64,000 nucleotides of DNA from CBDDHT01 sp965228615 (GTDB lineage: Bacteria > Pseudomonadota > Alphaproteobacteria > Rhizobiales > Methyloligellaceae): NCBI GenBank assembly GCA_965228615.1, contig CBDDHT010000004.1, positions 2,666,001 to 2,730,000 on the forward strand, written 5' to 3'. Position numbers and translations under genes: made by a program. The notes below the pieces were generated by a model. That model did not search any database. It was not told the origin of the DNA and saw only the letters and a program-made list of their open reading frames with translations. Positions 34,119 to 43,563 of this stretch are shown here, in pieces. Each line of letters starts with the position of its first letter. The stretch's first letter is position 1.

Positions 34119-37000
34119 GATTTTGCCTCCTGAAATTGTTCGCCGAATGCAAGGCTATCAGGCGCGGCAGGAATGTTCGCTGGCCGGCCGAGCGGCTCGA
34201 ACCGCGGCAAAGTCTCCTTCGCTTCTGCTTCCGCCTTCTCGATCGAAACACGAAGGTCATACCAGGCGGCCTGCCCTGTCACCGGATCGGAATTGGAGAA
34301 ACGATAACCACCGCGGTCGGGAAGCAATTCGGAGATCAGATGGTTGAGCAGAAAGCCTCGTTTGGCTTCCGGCGCGTCTTCGTCAAGGTTCCAGGCTCCC
34401 GCCCGTTTGCCGATGGCATTCCATGTCCAGACCGTATCCGGATTGACACCTTCCATTAGCCGGACCTGGCACTTCACTCGTCCGATATAACTCTTAATCC
34501 AGACCCAATCGTCGTCTTTCACGCCGAGTGATTCCGCGCGTGCGCGCTGGATGTACAGTCGGTTTTCGGAAATGATCTGGCGCAACCAGGCATTTTGCGA
34601 TCCCCATGAATGATACATATGCATCGGACGCTGGGTGATGGCGTGCATAGGATATTCTGCTTCATTCAGGGCTGCCCCTTCGAAGGGGGGATACCAGAAC
34701 GGGATCGGGTCGAAATAAGTCTCGACACGATGCCTATGGCCTTCCGGTGGCAGGTTTGCGCCGTGCCCGCGTGCCGCCAAGCGGAATTTCTGCATCACTT
34801 CGGAGTAGAGCTGAAACACGATGTGAGAGCCTTCGGCACGGAATCCCATATCGACGGCAAAGTCCGTGTAGGCCTTATTGGCGTGCCGGTAGTAACGTTG
34901 CCCCGGCTCCAGTTCATGCACATGGAAACAGCCATTCTCGATATATTTTTCGAGCTGCTTGGGATTGGGCTCTCCCTTGCCGTAACTCTTACCGTCCTTG
35001 CCCCGCCAGCCGGTAAGCGGACCGATACCCGGTTTTCGCTCATGATTGACGATGTAATCCGAGTAGCCGCCCGGATATTTCGCCTTCCCGTCTTTGTTCA
35101 CAAAGCCTGGGAGTTTCAGGCGTGCGCCGAGATCAAGCAAAACATCCTGAAAAGGGCGTACGTTGCGGTCCGGCTGGACCACCGGTTGACGAATGGCATC
35201 TGCCGGAGCATCCGGCTCGGAGATCGGCCTATCGAGCATGGAAATACAGTCCCAACGCTCCAGATAGGTTGTGTCGGGCAAAATGAGATCCGCATAGGGT
35301 ACGGTTTCCGAATAGTACGCATCGGAATAGATGATCCTCGGGATCTTGTAGGCTCCGGTATCGGGATCGGTTTCCGTCAGATGGCCGATCGTGGCCGGCA
35401 CATTCATCGCCGAATTCCAGCCCATATTGGCCATATACAGAAACAGTACATCGATCGGATATGGGTCGGCATTGGCAGCGTTCGCAATGACCATATGCAT
35501 CATGCCATGTGCTGCAAATGGCGCGTCCCAACTAAAAGCCTTGTCGATACGGTTTGGGATGGCATTGCCATGAACGAGCAGATCGTCCGGACCTGTCGGG
35601 AAGCCGAGATGGGGGCCCCCCAGAGGTTCGGTTGGCAGAACCTCGCCGGGCTTACCGACGGGTTTCAGCCAGGGCGGCGTCTGTTTTGGATAAGGGGCTT
35701 TGTAGCGAAACCCGCCAGGACAATCGATGCTGCCAAGCATGATCTGCAGGACATGGATCATGCGGCATGTCTGAAAACCGTTGGAGTGCGCCGAGATGCC
35801 GCGCATGGCGTGCATGCTGACGGGCCGTCCAATCATCTTGTCATGTTTGCGACCGGCCCAATCGGTCCAGGGAATATCGAGGACGACCTCTTCCTCGAAT
35901 GCGGTGCGGGCGAGTTCGGCGGCAATCCGGCGTGTTGTCTCTGCCGAAACGCCTGTTTCCTGTGCAACGGCTTCCGGCGCGTAAGTCTCTTCGAGAAAGT
36001 GCTTTGCAAGGAGTTCGAAGACGGGCACGGCTTTGCGCCCATCGGGAAGCGTGAACTCGCCGAACAGTGCGGGCGTAATATCGGCCTCGGTTGCGTTTAC
36101 GAATGTCTCGGTTTTCTTGTCGTAAGCAAGCGGTACGCCTTCTTCGCGATGCGGCGCCGTCTTGTTCGGATCGCGTACAAAGAGCCCGTCATCTGCTGCG
36201 CCTGGATCTTGAATGACCAACCAAGGCGCATTGGTGTAGCGAACGAGATAATCCAGATCGATCTTGTTCGTGCGGAACAACTCATGAATGAGCGCACCGA
36301 CGAACAAACCGTCCGTTCCGGGCTTAATGCCTACCCACTCGTCAGCTATGGCTGAATATCCGGTCCTAACAGGATTGACTGAGACAAATTTCGCACCCCG
36401 CCCCTTGAGCTTGCCGAGATTGGTCTTCAGCGGATTCGAACCATGTTCTTCGGCAACGCCGAACAGCATGAACATCTTGGTGTGTTCCCAATCGGGTTCA
36501 CCAAACTCCCAGAACGAACCACCGAATGTGTAGAGTCCGGCAGCGGCCATGTTGACCGAGCAGAAGCCACCATGCGCCGCGTAATTGGGCGTACCATATT
36601 GCAGCGCCCACCAACCGGTCAGAGATTGGCTTTGATCGCGTCCGGTAAAAAAGGCCAGGCGTTTCGGGTCCGTCCGCCGCACCTCGCTCAACCAGCGGGT
36701 GGCCGTGGAAAGCGCTTCTTCCCAGGATATCTCCTTATACTCGCCGGAACCGCGCGGACCGACGCGCTTCAAAGGCGAGCGCAATCGGGCCGGGGACCTG
36801 TGCTGCATGATTCCCGCAGCGCCTTTGCCGCAAATGACCCCCTTGTTGATCGGGTGATCGCGGTTTCCATCGATGTAACGGACGGTGCCATCCTTGAGAT
36901 GCACCCGAATACCGCACCGGCAGGCACACATATAGCAAGTGGTCGGTTTGATTTCGTCGGCGATCTTCGGAGCGAGATCGATTATTGGCTGTGCGGACAT
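34115..37000 (-). CDS. soeA: SoeA-type molybdopterin oxidoreductase (probable sulfite dehydrogenase)
   Basis: 961 aa, a member of the DMSO reductase family. Near the N-terminus it has CYMCACRCGIRVH and GVICGKGAAGI (four Cys for one [4Fe-4S] cluster), then SPLKRVGPRGSGEYKEISWEEAL. There is no Tat signal, consistent with cytoplasmic SoeA. The C-terminal molybdopterin-binding domain begins near residue 800. SoeABC oxidises sulfite to sulfate in the cytoplasm and reduces quinone. Related polysulfide, thiosulfate or DMSO reductases share the layout, so the substrate is inferred from similarity to SoeA and SoeC. Confidence 0.82.
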   Translation of the reverse strand: MSAQPIIDLAPKIADEIKPTTCYMCACRCGIRVHLKDGTVRYIDGNRDHPINKGVICGKGAAGIMQHRSPARLRSPLKRVGPRGSGEYKEISWEEALSTATRWLSEVRRTDPKRLAFFTGRDQSQSLTGWWALQYGTPNYAAHGGFCSVNMAAAGLYTFGGSFWEFGEPDWEHTKMFMLFGVAEEHGSNPLKTNLGKLKGRGAKFVSVNPVRTGYSAIADEWVGIKPGTDGLFVGALIHELFRTNKIDLDYLVRYTNAPWLVIQDPGAADDGLFVRDPNKTAPHREEGVPLAYDKKTETFVNATEADITPALFGEFTLPDGRKAVPVFELLAKHFLEETYAPEAVAQETGVSAETTRRIAAELARTAFEEEVVLDIPWTDWAGRKHDKMIGRPVSMHAMRGISAHSNGFQTCRMIHVLQIMLGSIDCPGGFRYKAPYPKQTPPWLKPVGKPGEVLPTEPLGGPHLGFPTGPDDLLVHGNAIPNRIDKAFSWDAPFAAHGMMHMVIANAANADPYPIDVLFLYMANMGWNSAMNVPATIGHLTETDPDTGAYKIPRIIYSDAYYSETVPYADLILPDTTYLERWDCISMLDRPISEPDAPADAIRQPVVQPDRNVRPFQDVLLDLGARLKLPGFVNKDGKAKYPGGYSDYIVNHERKPGIGPLTGWRGKDGKSYGKGEPNPKQLEKYIENGCFHVHELEPGQRYYRHANKAYTDFAVDMGFRAEGSHIVFQLYSEVMQKFRLAARGHGANLPPEGHRHRVETYFDPIPFWYPPFEGAALNEAEYPMHAITQRPMHMYHSWGSQNAWLRQIISENRLYIQRARAESLGVKDDDWVWIKSYIGRVKCQVRLMEGVNPDTVWTWNAIGKRAGAWNLDEDAPEAKRGFLLNHLISELLPDRGGYRFSNSDPVTGQAAWYDLRVSIEKAEAEAKETLPRFEPLGRPANIPAAPDSLAFGEQFQEAKS

Positions 37001-37418
37001 GCGATATTGCTCCGATTGTCAGAACCGAGATGCGGAGATCTTACAACGATCATCGGCGGATTCGCTCCAGGAAGCGTGCCACCGCCCTGCTTGCGAGAAA
37101 ACGCGTGATCGTGCTACGATTCTTGGTTATGGAATCCCTGGCTACAGGGCTGGAAACCAGTAGCTCCCGATTGTTTTTCAGCCGGCAATCCGGCAGCCAT
37201 CGGGTTATTGTGCAGCGCACTATACATGAGACTTGGGCGTCTGTCCCTAGTCAGAGGCGCATTTTTTGCAAAGCCGTGACGGTTGGCCGCAAAAGCGACC
37301 GTTGCGCCCAATGTAATTCCGAACATCAGCACAACGAACGCCGATAGAGCGTTTCACGAATCTGGGACATGACACGCCATCCCTGCATCATGGGCATTGG
37401 CAGTGTCAGAAGTCCGGG
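37001..37418. other. Non-coding gap upstream of soeA
   Basis: 418 bp with no convincing gene. Short frames exist on both strands, but none has a plausible start site or composition. The soeA promoter is expected here, and the UPF0104-type gene ends at its right edge. I see no clear dyad or RNA gene. Confidence 0.5.
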
Positions 37419-38435
37419 CTAACTGAGTTCGTGGCGCGATGCAAGCTTTCCGCGCGCCAGAATTTTCGAGCCTCGCATCCAGAGCAACGACGCCATCGCG
37501 CCCAAGGTCAAGGTCATAAGGAGGCCAGCAAGGCCGTATGCGATAGAGAGGGCCACGGCTTCCTCGGCACCAACGCCCATGAGACCCAGTCCGGCGACCA
37601 TACTGCCTTCGCGCACACCCCATCCGCCGATACTGATCGGCAGCGCCGAAACGAATGCCACGAATGGCAGGATGGCAATCAGCACGATCGGATTAAGCAC
37701 GATATCCATTCCACGCGCCAGAACGGCAACCGCAGCGAAGCCCGCAACAACAATCAGCAAGCTCAGGACAATCAGAAAGACCGTCGTCGCGTAGGACCCA
37801 AATATGACTCGCACCTGCTGCACGAACCGTTTCGCCCAGTCATAGCGCCATATGGCAAGAATGCCGGCACCCGCGACCATGAGCCCACCAAGACCATAAA
37901 CAGCCATCGACCAAGAGGTCTCAAGCCTGGCGATATGAGGCGCCAACAGCGAAAACGCAAACATAGAGCCGATTGCGACACTGATAATCAGCCCCGTCAT
38001 TGCCGCCATACGTTCTGCGACCAATGACGCAGCCGCGGCCGAGGCGCGCACGCCAAGCCGGACCAGAAGAAAGGCTCGCACGGAAAGGCCCGCAACGGAT
38101 GTCACCAGGACGAGATTTGCGAGTGCTCCCAGCCCGAACATCGCCAGCGCTTCCCTGCCCGCGATTGGCGTTTCGAGCCGCCGCAGAATCGCCCACCAAC
38201 GTCCGCTCGCAAGGACATATTGAAGGGCAAGCACAAGACAGGCCCCGATAACCGGACCGCGCTCCAAGGCACGCAGATGCTTGGCGATTTCCGCAAAATC
38301 AAAATAAAGGAAAAGAAACACCAGGATCGACAGCCCGATCAGCGCTCGCAATCCAAGACTCAGCCATCCCTGCGGCCCTCGTGCGGGCGCCTGAATGGAC
38401 GGTTTGTCCTGGATATCTGTGCCAAGATTAGACAT
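37419..38435 (-). CDS. Lysylphosphatidylglycerol-synthase-TM (UPF0104) family membrane protein
   Basis: 338 aa from ATG 38435; upstream in-frame starts would add up to 27 residues. Eight or more transmembrane segments with the family landmarks LARGMDIVLNPIVLIAILPFVAFVSALPISIGGWGVREG and SLVAERMAAMTGL. The first transmembrane part follows a Pro/Gly-rich N-terminus. Family members are flippase-like domains of MprF and the AglD/hopanoid-associated proteins, moving lipids across the inner membrane. The substrate is unknown. It is divergent from the Sel1-repeat gene. Confidence 0.85.
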   Translation of the reverse strand: MSNLGTDIQDKPSIQAPARGPQGWLSLGLRALIGLSILVFLFLYFDFAEIAKHLRALERGPVIGACLVLALQYVLASGRWWAILRRLETPIAGREALAMFGLGALANLVLVTSVAGLSVRAFLLVRLGVRASAAAASLVAERMAAMTGLIISVAIGSMFAFSLLAPHIARLETSWSMAVYGLGGLMVAGAGILAIWRYDWAKRFVQQVRVIFGSYATTVFLIVLSLLIVVAGFAAVAVLARGMDIVLNPIVLIAILPFVAFVSALPISIGGWGVREGSMVAGLGLMGVGAEEAVALSIAYGLAGLLMTLTLGAMASLLWMRGSKILARGKLASRHELS

Positions 38436-38790
38436 CCACCCCATCTTCGGTGTTTGTTCAAGGCGAACGAATTTCGCCGGGTTCAGCCGAGCAAACGTGC
38501 CGGCAACCATAGCCACCCGCCCGGCATCACAATCAGCCGGTCCACGGATACCGATTCACAGAGAATTGAAGCCTTTGTCCCCGCGATCTCAGAGACTTGC
38601 AGTTACCACCTTAATTGAACACTTCCAAGCAGGATAATGATCTTGTTTGCTTCGACAATACGTTAATGGCTCGCATTGAAGCACAATTGCTGCAGACTTC
38701 GCCTAGTGTCGGCATGGCTCCTTTCACCATTGCACCATCGCCCGGCAATTGGCAGACTTTGTGTCCGCAGTTTAATCGAAAGGCAAACTC
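38436..38790. promoter_or_regulatory. Divergent intergenic region, UPF0104-type gene / Sel1-repeat gene
   Basis: 355 bp with no convincing gene. It must contain two divergent promoters. Composition is less GC-rich than the flanks around 38600-38690. No strong dyad or terminator was found. Confidence 0.45.
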
Positions 38791-39714
38791 GTGAAGACGG
38801 CTTTCCTTGGCATAGCAGCGCTTACAATGACAGCAGGAATCGGTCTCAGTACGGCTGAGGCTGACACTGCAAAACCCGCGGTCCATGACTGTGACCGACT
38901 GGCTGGGGACCCGCGCGACCCAAATCGGGTGGCTCCCGGCGTCCGCGTTCCCAAGATGGACGGCCAAAAAGCGCTGGAAGCCTGCCAGACAGCGCTGGAG
39001 GCACATCCCGAAGCAACGCGGTTTCTCTACCATTTAGGGCGTGCGAACCACGCTCTGAACAATTATGACGATGCCGCGCGGTGGTTTCAAAAAGCGGCAA
39101 GTGCCGGATATGCCCCGGCGATGAGCATTCTTGGCGTGTTCTATGCGTCCGGCGGTGGCGTCCCCCAAGACTACGAACTGGCCGTTCAATGGTATCGCAA
39201 GGCAGCCGCGAGTGGCTATGCTGTCGCCATGTACAACCTGGGCGTGCGCTACGCGGACGGGTTGGGAGTCGGCGGCCGGGACTATGATCAGGCCGTGAAA
39301 TGGTTCGAGCGGGCAGCCGAAAAGAACCATACCGGCGCAATGGAAGGCCTAGCCTATCTGTATCTCGCAGGGCGCGGAGTCCCGCATGACGACGTGAAAG
39401 CAACCCATTGGTTTCGCCGGGCAGCCGAAAACGGCCGTCCGGATGCCATGTACAATCTTGGTTATGCCTACGATGTCGGACGCGGCGTCAAGGCCGACGG
39501 CAAAAAGGCCGCGATCTGGCTGGCGAAAGCGCTGAAAGCGGGTAGCCAGGATCTCAAAGGCGATCTGTTCAATCATAGGGAGCTTTGGACGGACGCGACG
39601 CGACGCGCACTCCAAGACCACCTTCGAGAAGCCGGCGTGTATGACGGCCCGTCCGACGGATCTTTCAGCGACGCATTTCGCAAGGCAATGAAAGAATACG
39701 CGGCCCAACCCTGA
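38791..39714 (+). CDS. Secreted Sel1-repeat (TPR-like) protein
   Basis: 307 aa starting at GTG 38791. A signal peptide ends near STAEADT (residue about 26). Residues about 70-240 contain five Sel1 repeats: AARWFQKAASAGYAPAM, AVQWYRKAAASGYAVAM, AVKWFERAAEKNHTGAM, ATHWFRRAAENGRPDAM and AAIWLAKALKAGSQDL. The C-terminus resembles a peptidoglycan-binding repeat (RALQDHLREAGVYDGPSDGSF). Such proteins act as periplasmic interaction scaffolds in envelope signalling or exopolysaccharide control. The partner is not visible. Confidence 0.88.
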   Translation: MKTAFLGIAALTMTAGIGLSTAEADTAKPAVHDCDRLAGDPRDPNRVAPGVRVPKMDGQKALEACQTALEAHPEATRFLYHLGRANHALNNYDDAARWFQKAASAGYAPAMSILGVFYASGGGVPQDYELAVQWYRKAAASGYAVAMYNLGVRYADGLGVGGRDYDQAVKWFERAAEKNHTGAMEGLAYLYLAGRGVPHDDVKATHWFRRAAENGRPDAMYNLGYAYDVGRGVKADGKKAAIWLAKALKAGSQDLKGDLFNHRELWTDATRRALQDHLREAGVYDGPSDGSFSDAFRKAMKEYAAQP

Positions 39715-39866
39715 CCGCATTTCCGAGTCATTGTCGAATCGGGCACCATGTCCAGGACTGATGTCTTGGACGATTGGCAGGCATGGACTCTCCACGCCTG
39801 CTGCACGTAATATGGCACGGGCGCAAGTTATGCGCGATGCGGTGGAAGTCGAAGGGAAGCGACAGT

Positions 39867-40487
39867 ATGGACAATCCCCTCATGCAGAAGGACCTTGCAG
39901 ATTCTATTCAAGAACTGCGCAATGAGGTCGAACGGCGTTTGATGCGCAACAAATATTATGTCGCGATCAAGAAACTCGATGATCTCCTGGAGGCCATCCG
40001 TCCTCTAGAGGCCGAGGTCATCGAAGACGACTTGGGACAACGAACGGAGCGTGCGGCTTTGACCAGCCAGCCCGTACTTGAGTCTCCGGCACCGGTGCCT
40101 GTGGAACCGGCGAGCGAAGAGATATTCGCGGTTCCACCGCAGCAACAGCCGGAACCTGTCGAGACTCTCCCAAGGCAGGATGTGTTCCAGGCCGTGCCGA
40201 GCGAACCTGAGGCGCCTGCCCCAGCCCAGCCGCAAGCGTCTCCTGCCATGCCGGAACCGGTGGCTGGAACACCGAATATGCCCGAAAGCCTTGGCGGGAA
40301 CGTCTATCCGGCGACACCGCCTCAGCAAACAGCTCACCTGGCTCAGCCCGTCGAAGAAGTGTTTCAGCCAACCACGCCCCAGCAGCCGCATGGCTTCGAC
40401 CAGAACGGCAATCAGGTTGATCAAGGCCAGCAACGGCAGCAGCAGACCGACGCCATGTTTGCACCACGTCACTCGGCGGCGGAATAG
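39867..40487 (+). CDS. Pro/Gln-rich protein of unknown function
   Basis: 206 aa from ATG 39867, with AAGGGAAG upstream. Residues 1-60 form a likely coiled helix (DLADSIQELRNEVERRLMRN and KKLDDLLEAIRPLEAE). The rest is a disordered, Pro-, Gln- and Glu-rich tail with repeated PQQQPEP-like elements. There is no signal peptide or membrane segment. I do not recognise the family. A helix followed by a Pro/Gln tail suggests an adaptor or scaffold. Confidence 0.6.
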   Translation: MDNPLMQKDLADSIQELRNEVERRLMRNKYYVAIKKLDDLLEAIRPLEAEVIEDDLGQRTERAALTSQPVLESPAPVPVEPASEEIFAVPPQQQPEPVETLPRQDVFQAVPSEPEAPAPAQPQASPAMPEPVAGTPNMPESLGGNVYPATPPQQTAHLAQPVEEVFQPTTPQQPHGFDQNGNQVDQGQQRQQQTDAMFAPRHSAAE

Positions 40488-40666
40488 GCGCGAGCGAGTA
40501 TCTGCCAACGGAAGACCTGTATTGTCGGGCCGTTCATTCGTGTCCGGATGAAATTCTGATTTGAATGCGCCGGGATAATTGCGCGCACCGCGGGGGCTGG
40601 ACCTTGCATCCGGGCCGTCACACGCTATGTTGCGCCGCGACATAGCCTTACCCGGAGCATGGACCC

Positions 40667-42355
40667 ATGACACTCGCGGCCGGAACCAGCGATCTCACGA
40701 CACATATCCCATCGGCGCAGCATACGGGCCGGTTTGAAGAGGCGGCAAAGGCCTCCCGGGCGTTGCTGGATCGCGCGTGTGGCGCCTTACGGCCAACACT
40801 TGCGCCAGACGGGAGACCGTCAAGCAAGGCGCTGGAGCGGGCGCAGCACCAAGCCCACGGCCTCGCATGGCTGGCGACCTATGTCGAAGCGCTCACCCAA
40901 CTCGCTGCCTATGCTGAGCGCATGGACGGGGAAGACCGGCTTGGCGAGCTCGAAAACCTGATCGTGCAGGCCGCCTTTGCCGAATATCTTGCGCAGATGG
41001 CCGGCGGAATTCCGATGAGCCAAACGGAGTTCGTTCGACCGACGGACCTCGGCCTGAGCGACGACGACGTCGCAAGCTTCAAGAGCGGTATTGTCGCCGA
41101 ACTGATCCACGATGGTGGAAAACCAGAGATTCGAGGCCGAATTGCCGAACTTCTTCAGGGAGCCGAAGGGGGCGCGACGTTCGGTGATACCGGATTGGAC
41201 GACACCTATGAAGCAATGCGCGACGAAATGCGGCGCTTTGCCAACCAGGAGGTCCTCCCGCATGCCCATGAATGGCATCTTGCAAACGAGTATATTCCAC
41301 TCCACACGATCGAGAGGATGGCCGAGCTTGGTGTCTTCGGCCTCACGATCCCAGAGGAATTCGACGGATTAGGGCTTGGCAAAGAGTCCATGTGCGTTGT
41401 CTCAGAAGAATTGTCGCGCGGCTATATCGGCGTTGGTTCGCTGGGCACCCGTTCGGAGATTGCTGCCGAACTCATCTTGCAGGGTGGCACCGAAGCGCAG
41501 CAAACGCGCTGGCTCCCGGCTATCGCATCGGGCGAAGTCCTGCCGACTGCCGTCTTTACGGAACCGAATACGGGCTCGGATCTGGCAGCGATCAAGACGC
41601 GGGCCGTGCGTGAAGGCGGCCACTATCTGATCACGGGACAGAAAACCTGGATCACCCATCCGGTTCGCGCCGATTTGATGACTTTGATGGCCCGCACCGG
41701 AACGGCCGAAGAGGGCTATCGCGGCCTGTCAATGTTCCTGGCGGAAAAGCCTCGCGGCAACGACGCCGACCCCTTTCCGGCCGAAGGTATGACAGGCGGC
41801 GAGATCGAGGTGCTCGGTTACCGCGGCATGAAGGAATACGATATCTCCTTCGACAGCTTCAAGGTCCCAGCCGAAAACCTGCTTGGAGAGGTTGAGGGAC
41901 AAGGCTTCAAGCAATTGATGCAGACATTCGAAGCAGCACGCATTCAGACCGCCGCTAGAGCGATCGGTGTTGCCCAGGCCGCCCTCGACGTAGCCCTCCG
42001 ATACGCACAGGATCGTATCCAGTTTTCCAAACCGATCGTCTCCTTCCCCCGTGTCTCGGACAAGATCGTTCACATGGCCGTGGAAATCATGACGGCGCGC
42101 CAGCTCACCTATGCGGCGGCACGCGAGAAGGATCTGGGCAGACGCTCGGACCTGGAAGCCGGAATGGCGAAACTGCTTGCAGCCCGGATTGCCTGGGCCT
42201 CGGCCGACAACGCCCTACAGATCCATGGCGGCAACGGATTCGCACTTGAATATCCCGTTAGTCGGATCCTGTGCGATGCCCGCATTTTGTCGATTTTCGA
42301 GGGTGCCGCCGAAATCCAGGCCCAGGTCATCGCCCGCCGCCTACTGGAAACGTGA
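40667..42355 (+). CDS. mcd: Acyl-CoA dehydrogenase with N-terminal extension, probable methylsuccinyl-CoA dehydrogenase
   Basis: 562 aa, about 180 longer than ordinary acyl-CoA dehydrogenases. The N-terminal 180 residues contain AHGLAWLATYVEALTQLAAYAERM and AFAEYLAQMAGGIPMSQTEFVRPTDLG, recalled as features of (2S)-methylsuccinyl-CoA dehydrogenase. The dehydrogenase core starts near residue 185; the catalytic Glu should be Glu545 in IFEGAAEIQ. Mcd makes mesaconyl-CoA in the ethylmalonyl-CoA pathway of acetate assimilation, passing electrons to ETF. The etf genes lie 5 kb on. The ccr and ecm genes are outside the window, so the call rests on sequence. Confidence 0.75.
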   Translation: MTLAAGTSDLTTHIPSAQHTGRFEEAAKASRALLDRACGALRPTLAPDGRPSSKALERAQHQAHGLAWLATYVEALTQLAAYAERMDGEDRLGELENLIVQAAFAEYLAQMAGGIPMSQTEFVRPTDLGLSDDDVASFKSGIVAELIHDGGKPEIRGRIAELLQGAEGGATFGDTGLDDTYEAMRDEMRRFANQEVLPHAHEWHLANEYIPLHTIERMAELGVFGLTIPEEFDGLGLGKESMCVVSEELSRGYIGVGSLGTRSEIAAELILQGGTEAQQTRWLPAIASGEVLPTAVFTEPNTGSDLAAIKTRAVREGGHYLITGQKTWITHPVRADLMTLMARTGTAEEGYRGLSMFLAEKPRGNDADPFPAEGMTGGEIEVLGYRGMKEYDISFDSFKVPAENLLGEVEGQGFKQLMQTFEAARIQTAARAIGVAQAALDVALRYAQDRIQFSKPIVSFPRVSDKIVHMAVEIMTARQLTYAAAREKDLGRRSDLEAGMAKLLAARIAWASADNALQIHGGNGFALEYPVSRILCDARILSIFEGAAEIQAQVIARRLLET

Positions 42356-42365
42356 GATATCCGCA

Positions 42366-43445
42366 ATGACAATCCGCTTGCGGCTCGCTGCCGCCCTGAC
42401 AATCATGGCCCTCATGACAGCACCTTCGTCACTCAGCGCCCAATCGGCAAAGCAGACCGAAATCTCTGAGCGGCTGGTGATCGCACATCGCGGTGCCTCC
42501 GGCTATCTACCCGAGCACACCCTTGCAGCGAAGGCATTGGCATTCGGGCAAGGCGCCGATTTCATCGAACAGGATGTGGTGCTGACCAAGGACGGCGTTC
42601 CGATCGTCCTGCATGACATACATCTCGACACGGTGACCGATGTCGCCAAAGTTTTCCCGGATCGCAAGCGGGAGGACGGCCATTATTATGCGATCGACTT
42701 CACGCTTGCGGAGATCCGCCGGCTCTCCGTAAACGAGCGTATCGATATCAAGACCGGAAAAGCCGTCTATCCGACCCGGTTCCCCCTGAACAAGTCGCGG
42801 TTCGCCATTGCAACTCTGGCCGAAGAGATTGAGCTGATCCAGGGGCTGAACGCCTCCAGCGGCCGGGATGTCGGGATTTACCCCGAAATCAAGAAACCTG
42901 CATTTCATCGGGCCGAAGGTCAGGATATCTCCAAGATCGTCATCGAAGTCCTGTCCAAATATGGCTACAGCACGAAGCAGCATGCCATGTATCTGCAGTG
43001 CTTCGACTGGAACGAGACCCAACGCATCAGGGGTGAGCTTGGCTACAAGGGCAATCTCATCCAACTTCTTGGCGAGAATGACTGGAACGAAGCACCGAAT
43101 GTGGATTTCGACGAACTCATGACCGATGACGGTCTGGATGCGATTGCGAAGGTTGCGGATGGTATCGGGCCTTGGACACACCATCTGATTGAAGGTCTCG
43201 ACGAAAAGAAGAACCTGGTCACGACGGATTTGACCGATGCCGCGAAGGAACGCGGGCTAATCGTCCATGCCTATACGCTCCGCGCCGATGCTCTGCCGGA
43301 CTATGCGGAATCACTCGAGGCATTCATGGAAATCCTCTTTCTCGCGGTTGGAATCGACGGCGTTTTTACCGATTTTCCTGACCTGGCTGCACGCTATATT
43401 CAAGAAATCAGCGGCGTCGAAGCCGTCGTCGAGAAGATTCAGTAA
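42366..43445 (+). CDS. Glycerophosphodiester phosphodiesterase (GlpQ type), periplasmic
   Basis: 359 aa from ATG 42366, ten bases after the mcd-like stop. A signal peptide ends near SSLSAQSAK. GDPD motifs: LVIAHRGASGYLPEHT (catalytic His), DFIEQDVVLTKDGVPIVLHD (metal ligands), YPEIKKPAFH and VDGVFTDFPD-like end (GIDGVFTDFP). This layout is that of GlpQ, which hydrolyses glycerophosphodiesters in the periplasm to glycerol-3-phosphate. A short non-coding stretch, 43446-43563, follows. Confidence 0.93.
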   Translation: MTIRLRLAAALTIMALMTAPSSLSAQSAKQTEISERLVIAHRGASGYLPEHTLAAKALAFGQGADFIEQDVVLTKDGVPIVLHDIHLDTVTDVAKVFPDRKREDGHYYAIDFTLAEIRRLSVNERIDIKTGKAVYPTRFPLNKSRFAIATLAEEIELIQGLNASSGRDVGIYPEIKKPAFHRAEGQDISKIVIEVLSKYGYSTKQHAMYLQCFDWNETQRIRGELGYKGNLIQLLGENDWNEAPNVDFDELMTDDGLDAIAKVADGIGPWTHHLIEGLDEKKNLVTTDLTDAAKERGLIVHAYTLRADALPDYAESLEAFMEILFLAVGIDGVFTDFPDLAARYIQEISGVEAVVEKIQ

Positions 43446-43563
43446 CGGGCGCCACAGCGGCTTTTCAGCAATGGCGGCTTAGGCATAGTCGATTTTGCTT
43501 CTTTCGTTTGTGTGACAGCCGGTCCAAGATAGGACGCATAAATCATTTCTGGAGGCTGTCGTT

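Noticed and set aside
34610..36355. 581-aa open frame on the plus strand opposite soeA
   Set aside because: It lies fully antisense to a convincing molybdoenzyme gene and its sequence has no known domain; it is a codon-bias shadow.
36985..37347. 120-aa plus-strand and 72-aa minus-strand frames in the gap before soeA
   Set aside because: Both are Arg/Ser-rich without ribosome sites or homologous features, and they overlap one another.
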